Of a stretch of 64,000 nucleotides of DNA, positions 55,941 through 64,000 are shown piece by piece; positions within the stretch are counted from its first letter, which is position 1, and each line of letters opens with the position of its first letter. Under the pieces are notes generated by a model that did no database searches, was not told where the DNA came from, and saw only the letters and a list, made by a program, of their open reading frames with translations. This DNA comes from Ischnura elegans (lineage: Eukaryota; Arthropoda; Insecta; Odonata; Coenagrionidae): contig NW_025791658.1 of assembly GCF_921293095.1 (NCBI RefSeq), forward strand, positions 1,612,001 to 1,676,000, read 5' to 3'. Made by a program: the position numbers and the translations under genes.

Positions 55941-56072
55941 ATGCCCATCAAAACGATTGACAACTTGTGTCGGATATGTGTCCAAGAGAGTGGTGCCTAC
56001 ATGCATATTTACGACCAATCCATCCTGGACATCCGCTTGTCCGAAGTTATCAAGGACCTTTGCCAGCTGAAT
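55941..56072 (+). CDS. Gene 2 exon 1: first half of ZAD domain
   Basis: This first coding exon of a second ZAD gene encodes 44 residues from the ATG at 55941. The first cysteine pair is LCRICVQESGAYMHIYDQS, with the helix LSEVIKDLCQLN at the end. The donor GTACGTAAG at 56073 leaves phase 0. Length and phase equal gene 1 exon 1, and the residues align around C-R-x-C and the final hydrophobic helix, so the two genes are paralogous at least in this domain. Confidence 0.88.
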
Positions 56073-57705
56073 GTACGTAAGAATAAATATTATTTATTGT
56101 CATTAATTTATCGTTCGATAATTCAGTTTGCCTGGGATTGATTGCTCTGTCCACAATTGCTGAAGTTACAACTGAATTAATTCGCTACCGCATTATATTT
56201 ATTGATTTGTAGCTCCTTCCAATGTATTATCTGCGTTACGGTGGTCTTTTTTACTGCCATGGAGAGATCATTTCTTTCAATGACCACTGTTTAAAACGAA
56301 TGAAAAGTTTAGTTTTTTCGCGAGATTATTCACGATTTTAGCGCAACCGATTCCGCCTTTTTTTTTTAGATCTATTACTTCTTAATAGAACCACTCTCCT
56401 CTGAGTTAAAGTGCTCGCTGATGTTGGCATTGGGAGTTTTTCGACGTACATAAATTATGTTTTATAATAGTCCGCAAAATTGGAAAATTTCAGCATCTGC
56501 GAGGATCTCACTGCAAAATAAAATCGAAAACCTAGCATTGTATGTGAGTTTCTGATTTTAAAAGTTTGCCAAATTCCATGCGATTCCATGTTATTCGTTG
56601 TATTTTTTTTCTAGTGTCATGATTCTTATGTAACTAGATGTATTCCTTGCATCTGCAAATATGTGGACCATTGTTGTGATATACATCAATCCCGTCTCGT
56701 GAGATGAAATTTATCTATTTGGGAAACTGAAGCTCTATTCTTTACATAAAGAACTCCACAGCCAACTTGATATTTCTTTAGAAGTTTACGTATCGTTAAT
56801 CCAGAACCCATCAGTAACAATGTTAACCAAGTTGCTTGTGTCTTGGACAGTTGATATGAACCCTATGCATGAAAGGTAACAGCCCTGCCTCAATTCCCCT
56901 TCGGCATCAAGTGATTCTGTCCTTATTTCCTAAATGATCTACCAGGTACTCTTAAATCTGTTGCAGAGACACTTTAGGGAAGTCCCTGCTAAATGGATTC
57001 CACAGAAACTTAAGCAAATGAAGCCTGGTTGGGGAGATGTCAAAAAAAATTGCTGATATTTTATCAGGGACTGTTTGGTTTCCTCAGGACCACCAAAGAT
57101 GACAGCAGAAAAAGTTGCATTATGTAACCCTTAAATACTGGTGTGGGGTGTAGAACTGAGCCATGCTAAGGGTTATTAATGTTTTTTTTACATCTAAGCC
57201 TGTCAAGCACGTAGCGCCTGAACTCAGCAATTCCAATATTGCGCCTGACGAAAGGCTAGAGAAATGGATGTTAGGAGGTTTTCTTTAGCACCAATAATAA
57301 TGCAGTAGTCTTGTTAACACAAACAATCATATTACGAAGTTCCCCTTTTTACGAAGCAAATCGTTGGTCCTGACGAAAAGGCTAATCTAATCTAGGGTCA
57401 ACTAGCGAGAGATGCCGCACATTTTGTAAAATAACTATATTTTGTCCCATTTTGATTAAACTAAGTTGTAGACATGGTGACTAGTCTCGTTTCTGACCTA
57501 CAAACAAAAACGTATGCTTATATCATTCTTCTCTTAGCTGTAAGAATTATTTTTGTAAAACATTTCCTCATAATGTCTATCCCGTATGTTGCCGGTGACC
57601 CCTTTAAGGGTGACAAGCCACATGTTATTAAAACTAACCTAAAACGATTTCTGTATTCTGCAGCTCCAATAAAAAAGAAAAAATTTCGAACTATTGAAAT
57701 TTTGA
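56073..57705. other. Gene 2 intron 1, unremarkable part
   Basis: AT-rich, no recognised element. A small motif TTACGAAGTTCCCCTTTTTACG near 57333 resembles the subterminal sequence of element I but has no matching partner. Confidence 0.4.
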
Positions 57706-58293
57706 TGTTGTTGTTATAGTATTCTACCGATTAAGGTAGGTTTCCATGGAGTACTAAAGAAGTGATCTGGGAGCCTCCCTTTCCTTCCAGCGCTACCTTC
57801 TTCAATTCACTGTAAGGCCTACTCCCTTTCAATCTATCTAAAAATCCTATTCTTTTCCTTCCCCTCCCTCATTTCCCTAACATTCTACCCTCTAACACCA
57901 TTTTCAACATCCCCTCCCTGCTAAGTAATTGCTCCATCCATACATTGTCTCCTCCGTATCTCATCTAAAGGCTGCCTCTCCTCGCCAACCATATCCAGCA
58001 CTTTGTCGTTCCTTTTCCTCTCCGTCCATTTCACCCTCTCCTTTCTTCTCCATACCTACATCTCGAATGCCTCCAATATACTCTCGTCATCTTTCCTCAA
58101 TGTCCACGTTTCTGCACCATAGAGCACTACACTCCAGATCAAACTCTTCACTAACCTTTTCTTTAAACTCTTACATAACGATCCTCTCAGAAGCTCCTTC
58201 CCGTTCATGAACGCCTCCTTTGCTAATGCAATTCTCTTTCTAATGTCCTTACTACTGTATCTGTTTTCCTCCAACGTACTGCCTAAATAAACT
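57706..58293 (-). pseudogene. LINE reverse transcriptase tail, 5' truncated
   Basis: Minus-strand copy of the LINE at 1-860. It retains YLGSTLEENRYSSKDIRKR through VLYGAETWTLRKDDE and the 3' end, and breaks off at about 58293, a typical 5' truncation. Frameshifts follow the first 72 residues. Its 3' tail is CTATAACAACAAC on the minus strand, a short repeat tail like those LINEs leave. Confidence 0.85.
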
Positions 58294-58479
58294 CCTCTAT
58301 GGATGGTGTCAAAATAATTTCCTTAAACTGATCTTCTTGCCTGGTTAGCACGTTTTCCTGGATAGTACATTCATTTTTTACGGTCCCTTCAGAAATGTAA
58401 TAAACAAGTTTTACTGTATTATTGTTGTTGCATACTTGTTGATGATGCAAATGGCATGAATGTCTGTTTTATGTTGCAG

Positions 58480-58614
58480 TTGCAAGCGGGTGACGGCCTG
58501 CCAGAGTACGTTTGCCAAAGCTGTCACAGTAAGGTGGTGGAGTTTCACAAGTTCAAGCAGATGAGCCACGAGGGTGCAACTGCTCTTCTCAGCATCAAGA
58601 AGAAGCTGGACGAA
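58480..58614 (+). CDS. Gene 2 exon 2: second half of ZAD domain
   Basis: The acceptor is TTTTATGTTGCAG (58479) and the donor GTAAGT (58615), phase 0 on both sides. It encodes 45 residues: LQAGDGLPEYVCQSCHSKVV, then EFHKFKQMSHEGATALLSIK and KKLDE. VCQSC is the second zinc-binding pair of the ZAD, and the following helix is long and charged as in the family. Intron 1 is 2.4 kb here against 0.2 kb in gene 1. Confidence 0.88.
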
Positions 58615-58754
58615 GTAAGTTCATTGTCATCAACTGGTTTTCTGCACACTGTGAGGTCCCAACACCAAAGTTAACTCCACCTCTTCTGGTCCAAGGTCTT
58701 GAAACGTTCACCTCTATTGCACAAATCAAGTTGACAAAAAAAAAACAAATGCAA

Positions 58755-59418
58755 TAGGGTAGTTTCCTTCATCAAAGAAAACGAAAGGCATTGATTGCGA
58801 TTCGTCACCCACCATTAGTGTAATCATAATATACAAATTATTTGGTTTTAGAAGTACCGGTTTAGACGAATGGCAGGGGTAAATTTTATCCTCATTTGAA
58901 AAAGGCCAGATTGGCGCCCATGCGATTCCACTCCACGTGACGTCACAGGGACCTAGTTTCTATACGAAAGGATAAGAGTTATACATCGTCTGAGATTACC
59001 AATGCATGCATGAGGCACAGAGCTCAGGGAAACATGTCTTAATAATCACCTACTAAAACTGGCTAAGGTCGGAAAGTTTTCTTCGTTTGATAAGGTATTA
59101 ATAATCCTTATTTAAGCCAAGTGCTACCAGCTAGCATGGTACTCTGCAACCTGCTAGCATCCTGCGTCGTATCAGCGCTTAGAGCCTCGCCCCAAGGTCA
59201 CCTCACTTGCGGCAGAGGGAACCAGAAAAATGTCACACGGGAGTTTTCCCGGCATTCATACTTACCCGCCACGTTTTCGCGGGATTGAAAATTTTCACTT
59301 TTCATTTAATCGCGAAAAATAGATATCGTCATTTAAAAATCTAAATGCATGAAATACGTACTCCAGGAGTAATAATCTTTCGATTTAGGCAATAAAAAAA
59401 TAATAGGAAACCACCCTA
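58755..59418 (+). mobile_element. MITE family A, copy 15 (full length)
   Basis: TAGGGTAGTTTCCTTCATC to GGAAACCACCCTA. It has intact CACGTGACGTCA at 58934-58945, and lies about 140 bp downstream of the exon 2 donor of gene 2. Confidence 0.9.
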
Positions 59419-59487
59419 TTGATCTCTTTTATTGCTGCAAGTTATTTCTTGTTGGTGGATTTTATAGATTATTTTAATGAATTGTTC

Positions 59488-61200
59488 TTATGGGGCTGGA
59501 TTGCTACTTGGATAACATTCCACTCCAGCACTTGATGCTGGATTCCAGATGAAAAACCAGTGCCTAGACACTGGGATGACAAGAGGAGAACTACTAAATG
59601 ATATCTTCAATTTCTGTACAGCTGTGTGTGAAGCACTGAAGAAGTGTCTCCCAATTTTCTCTCGATGAATAATTTTGAAAAATTTCAAATTCCTGCCATT
59701 AAAGGCAGTAATTATTCAAGTTTATTCTGGGTACGTACAATCGAAGGAATGCTTTTTAGATTTTCATACACATTTTAATATTTTTATAGATTAAAAATCA
59801 TTTTTATAGGCTTTCAAGTTGTTTTTTTTAACATCCCTACATGCTCAGGACCTAAACTGTTACGCTTCGGTTTGGAAATGAAAATAGGAAAAATCTTCGG
59901 ATAAACCACTGAACAGTGGCGTAGGACAAGAATCGCATGCGACAGCGCATTCGAAGATAGAATCGGAACTCTTTCCACCCTTATTGGGGCGTTGCATTCA
60001 CTGAAGCTATTATTTAAAATTTTGGATTCAGATCCGATGTCTTCCGCGACTTTGGATCCGATGTATCCGATGAAGGGTGATATCCGTGGATATTTGGATC
60101 CGAGGTATCTGATCCCAACATCCCTTGCATATACATATTAATTGGATGATTAATTTACGCTAGATTTGGATTTAAAAAATTGTTTTTATATTCTAGGCAG
60201 TGCGTTAATTATAAGATATAAGATGTGATGGATGCACTTTTAAAATTTATAGGTTATTTTTAGGGATGGATGGATCCAGGATTTTTTTCGGATCCGGATT
60301 CGGATTGGATCCTTGATTTTTGGAGCTGGATTTTTCAGATCGGATATTTTTGGATTGAAATGCATTTTCAAATTCCTGGTGCTCAAATTCCCCCGATGAC
60401 TGTTCAATCTCTTGGGAAGAGTCGCACTATGTGCCAGTCGTATTTTGCCTTTTTTATTTTCCACGGCTGACATTCTCCTATGTAACCTCCGCGAGAGCTT
60501 TCAAACAAAATGGTTCATGAGTAGGACAAGAATCGCATGCGACGACGCATTTGAAGATAGAATCGGAACTCTTTCCACCCTAATGGGGCTGGATTGCTAC
60601 TTGGATAACATTCCATTCCAGCACTTGATGCTGGAATCCAGATGAAAAACCAGTGCCTAGACACTGGGATGACAAGAGGAGAACTACTAAATGATATCTT
60701 CAATTTCTGTACAGCTGTGTGTGAAGCACTGAAGAAGTGTCTCCCAATTTTCTCTCGATGAATAATTTTGAAAAATTTCAAATTCCTGCCATTAAAGGCA
60801 GTAATTATTCAAGTTTATTCTGGGTACGTACAATCGAAGGAATGCTTTTTACATTTTCATGCACATTTTCTATTTTTATTGGCTTTCAAGTTGTTTTTTT
60901 TTTTTAAACATCTTTACATGTTCAGGACCTAAACTGTTATGCTTAGGTTTGGAAATGAAAATAGGAAAAATCTTCGTATAAACCACTGACCAGTGGCGTA
61001 GGACGAGAATGGCATGTGACGGCACATTCGAAGAGAGAATCGGAACTCTTTCCACCCTTATGGCATTCACTGAAGCTATTATTCAAAATTTCGGATCCAA
61101 ATCCAATGTCTTCTGCGACTTTGGATCCAATGTATCCAATGAAGGTCAATATCCGCGGATATTTGGATCTGAAGTATTCGCTCCGACCATCCCTAGAATA
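59488..61200. repeat. Tandem duplication, about 1.09 kb spacing
   Basis: 59488-59770 and 60582-60865 are almost identical (ATTGCTACTTGGATAACATT, TCAATTTCTGTACAGCTGTG). Further on, 59895-60120 aligns with 60955-61180 (GGCGTAGGACRAGAATSGCAT, AATCGGAACTCTTTCCACCC). A third piece of the second motif is at 60520-60590. The interval 60040-60360 is rich in GGATCC/GGATTTGGAT words. It is non-coding as far as I can see. Confidence 0.85.
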
Positions 61201-61654
61201 TAGCAAACTGAAACTCCCAGACCAAGGCATTATAATGATTTACCGACTTTAAAAACGATATTATTACTGGAATTGATGATAGCGCTTCCTGTCAGCTGAT
61301 GCCTGAACGTACTGGCCTCGACAGCTCTGTAACTGAAACTACTCGACTTGACATTCGTAATGTTACTCGAAACCCTCGAGTTGAGTAACAACTACTCGAC
61401 TCAACTTGAATTTTTGAGTACTAGCACATCCATATTTATCTCTGTTTATGCTCTTCTTGTCGTGACGAAACGACGACTGCTACCTGCTAGGAGGACTTCT
61501 ACCTGGATAAGGTTCTGAAGGGATAGTGAATCAAATGCACTTTGAGAGTTACTAAACTCAGCTTTTATTGTCCTTGATATTCCGTCCTTACACTTGTACG
61601 AGGGGGGGGATTTGAGGCTGGCTCGCACGGAGGTGAAAGTCTGGGGTATAAAAC

Positions 61655-61890
61655 TTACGTGGCGGTTAGTAGGGAGAGGCGACGCTGATGGTCAGGGTCC
61701 TGGTCGTACCCGGTTCGAGTCCCACACGAGTCGTCGTTCGAGATCTACTGCGGCTCCCGTGTCAAGGTCCCGAAGTGTCCCCGGAGGAGAATCGCAGAAG
61801 TCCTCGAACAACGAACTCGTCCTACCCAGGCACAAACACATGCACACCCTGGACAGCCCAAAATCTGTCCAGCGGGGACAGAATTTCTGC
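61655..61890 (+). repeat. Possible tRNA-derived SINE head
   Basis: GGTTCGAGTCC near 61712 matches a Pol III B box. About 50 bp upstream, GGCGGTTAGTAGGGAGAGG is a loose A-box candidate. The following 150 bp are GC-rich, unlike the surroundings. No poly-A or simple tail was identified before element B starts at 61897. Confidence 0.3.
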
Positions 61891-61896
61891 CCTATA

Positions 61897-62743
61897 CAGT
61901 GAGTCCTCGTTTAACGTCACCTACCGTTCCTGAAAAATGTGACGATAAACGAAATGACGTTAATCGAAGCATAATATCCCATAAAAACAATGTAAAAATT
62001 GAATATCGGTTCCTAGACCTCACAATTCCTATGCAAAAAAAATTTTACCGTATCATATCTGGGGCATTTTTTACGATGGGAATGCCAAACTATGGCATAA
62101 ATACGAGTTCATGTCTTCATCGACGACAATAGCAGTAGTGACGTAAATCCTTCTCCATTTTTGTATCTTCCAGCATTTGCTTTGGCTACGCGGTCCAATG
62201 AATGCTACCAGACGCTACAGACCGGGGATCCGGTGCTCTGGTCCATAGGCCCTACCCTCGCTACGAGAATTTCTTTTCGGACCGGTCAGGAGCGAAATCA
62301 AAATGGCGCAAATGAGCGAGGGCGGGCAAACTGGGATTATGAAATCGAAGAGATGGTTTTAATTGCGAATTGAGGCGGGCGGGCGTCGCCTGGGCATAAT
62401 CATCGCTGAAACATCGTCGCAGTAACAGGAACCAAAATTATTGTGAACATTGTTTTCTTGAACATTGCCGTGGAAATGTCTCTGATGCTAAAATTTGCCA
62501 AAACCGTAATCGCAATTAACAATATACACACCGTTTTACACTTTGAATAGACCGACCGTATTACCGCCCACGAAACAAACAACCTGTAACGCCTGCCACT
62601 TCACCTTTTTTCTAGCGCGAAATTTAAAATACGTGACGTTATCGCGAAGCGAAGGGGGCGATAAACGAATCACGGTCGTAAAATTTTCGTGACGTTATAG
62701 CGAAATGACGTTAAACGGGGTGACGTAGAACGACGACTCACTG
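61897..62743 (-). mobile_element. Element B, copy 3 (inverted)
   Basis: CAGTGAGTCCTCGTTTAACG to GTAGAACGACGACTCACTG, with TA at 61895-61896 and 62744-62745. Collinear with copy 1 over its full length on the opposite strand. Confidence 0.88.
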
Positions 62744-62813
62744 TATATGTAGTTCCTGGGGGTGCTGGTGGCAGGAAGGGGGTAGGAGCGGGAAAGGGTA
62801 GAGTGCCCTACTG

Positions 62814-63476
62814 CAGGGGCTCCCAAACTGGGGAGCCCACCCCCCTGGGGGGGGTGGAGAAAGTCCAGGGGGGGCGTGGAGAAAGTCCAGGGGGGGCGTG
62901 GAGAAAGTCCAGGGGGGGCGTGACACCCAAATGAAATAAATAAAAAAATGACGAAAATAATTTCCTCAGATCTTTGAAACAAAGTCTTTCTAAGTTTTCA
63001 TAATTGTTTTTGTAATGTTTCAATAAAGTTGTAAACTTTATCAAAGAAGGCTACAGTTTTTAAAACTACAAAACACACAAGAGTTCAAAGTTCTCAAAAC
63101 CGTCCCCCTCCATAGCAGTTACAGTCAGACACAACGGGTGTGTGTACCGATCTGGGTTGCGATATCCGTATACTTCTCGCGCACGCGCAGTGCAAGCTCC
63201 CTTCTCATTGGCGCAAGGGGCACCGCGTTGTTTTTCGTGTAATACTTGTTTTAATTTTCACCATACGTACAATTATTGAATCTTTCCGTTCTGCGTTACC
63301 GCATTCAACAGTGAACAAAAAAATCTACCTACTCACCGTATCAAGTCGGCACATACTTGTACGAGTACAAGTAGGAGTTGGTATGTGCGGCACCGTGGAA
63401 ATAGGGTATTGCAAAATGGAAAGCTGATATGTGTAGCGGGGGGGGGGCGTGGTACAAAAAAGTTTGGGAACCCATG
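62814..63476. mobile_element. hAT-like MITE M with internal minisatellite
   Basis: The ends are CAGGGGCTCCCAAACT and (complement of the right end) CATGGGTTCCCAAACT, typical of hAT elements. The 8 bp outside, CCCTACTG and CCGTAGTG, match at 6 of 8. Inside the left end GTGGAGAAAGTCCAGGGGGG repeats three times (about 62858-62920). Confidence 0.65.
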
Positions 63477-63479
63477 CCG

Positions 63480-63725
63480 TAGTGCATGGTCCGAATTCTG
63501 AGAAATGCTCCTTGGACCCACGCACCCTAGGGCGGGAAAAGTAGCGTCACGCCTCCTTTCCCGCCACGCAGAGTATCTTCCGATCACCACATTCTCCTCA
63601 AGGCTAATAGCAATTGCCTCCTTTACAATTCTATCCCAATAGTCACTAGTGCGGCTCAAAACCTTAGTACTTTTGAAGTCCATCCTGTGCCCGAGGTCCA
63701 AGCAATGCTCCGCTTCAAAATCCTA
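63480..63725 (-). mobile_element. Penelope-like element remnant 5
   Basis: The minus strand encodes AEHCLDLGHRMDFKSTKVLS, then YWDRIVKEAIAISLEENVV, the tail following the GIY-YIG nuclease. It is close to the remnant at 29745 (WDRIVKEAIEIRLN). The 3' side is cut by element M. Confidence 0.65.
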
Positions 63726-63960
63726 TGTTTATAAATGCTAATGCACGGTTAATTAATGCCAAGTTTTTAAATACTCTTATAATTTAAACGTTGGGAGGAT
63801 TAACCCAATCCCACATCCGGTGGGAAACCCGAGAAATTTTTCATCAATTATCTCGTTATGAAAAATATGAGCGTACATGAGTTTCTGCCCAATTCCACCA
63901 CTTAGTAATGTAGAAAGAGGGCCAAATTTCAGAGTGAGACGAAATGATTTCCTGTTTCAG

Positions 63961-64000
63961 ATCACAATCGAAGAGATGGAGTTGCCGTTGGAGAAGGTGG
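63961..64000 (+). CDS. Gene 2 exon 3, start only
   Basis: The acceptor TTTCCTGTTTCAG ends at 63960. The open frame ITIEEMELPLEKV continues in phase 0 from exon 2 and is cut by the window end. It is acidic, like a linker exon. The zinc-finger part of gene 2 must lie beyond 64000. Confidence 0.65.
   Translation, partial: MTIEEMELPLEKV

Noticed and set aside
62738-63044. Proline-rich minus-strand frames (FSTPPLDFLHPP repeats)
   Set aside because: Produced by the 20-bp G-rich minisatellite within element M.

Overview
The window is eukaryotic and almost certainly comes from a large-genome arthropod, most likely an insect. It has spliced genes with long introns and two genes that encode a ZAD (zinc-finger-associated domain), a domain essentially confined to arthropods. 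Most of the rest is transposon debris: pogo/Tigger-type and other TA-targeting elements, hAT, a piggyBac-like element, LINE tails, and Penelope-like elements with GIY-YIG endonuclease remnants. I cannot assign an order or species from sequence alone. All exon calls below rest on splice-site motifs, reading phase and protein motifs; none has transcript support here.

Gene 1 (+ strand, about 2.4-46.5 kb) is a ZAD C2H2 zinc-finger gene. Two exons (2432-2563, 2764-2934) encode the ZAD. Two small linker exons follow (5717-5827, 14580-14756), then a long last exon with an acidic, Ser/Glu-rich region and nine zinc fingers (39350-41530). All junctions are phase 0. About 6 kb further on, 45507-46532 is a second, nearly identical copy of the acidic part of that last exon. 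It ends in a different single zinc finger and its own stop. It is either an alternative last exon that would give the same ZAD a different DNA-binding end, or a recent truncated duplicate. Gene 2 (+ strand, from 55941 and leaving the window at 64000) has the same ZAD exon layout: a 44-codon first exon, phase 0, then the second half of the ZAD.

The introns and intergenic space are packed with nested mobile elements. The dominant family, called family A here, is a MITE of about 665 bp with TAGGGTRGTTTCC ends; 15 copies are seen. One copy (23202-26256) hosts an apparently intact 2.4 kb pogo-like transposon with 27-bp perfect inverted ends, TA target duplications and a 450-aa DD35D transposase. 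That family A copy itself sits inside another repeat. Other TA-flanked Tigger-like elements are B (three copies), D and its short derivative D', E, H, I and J. Elements D, E and I retain recognisable pieces of Tigger transposase. A Penelope-like element near 35-38 kb is split by a piggyBac-like element (TTAA duplications) and by a hAT-type MITE with a perfect 8-bp duplication.

The rest is LINE reverse-transcriptase tails (1-860 and 57706-58293), several Penelope remnants in inverted arrangements, a 93-bp tandem array (19013-19625), a large fold-back sequence (6121-6698), a 1.1-kb-spaced tandem duplication (59488-61200), and stretches in which I recognise nothing. No CRISPR array, operon, rRNA or convincing tRNA gene was seen.
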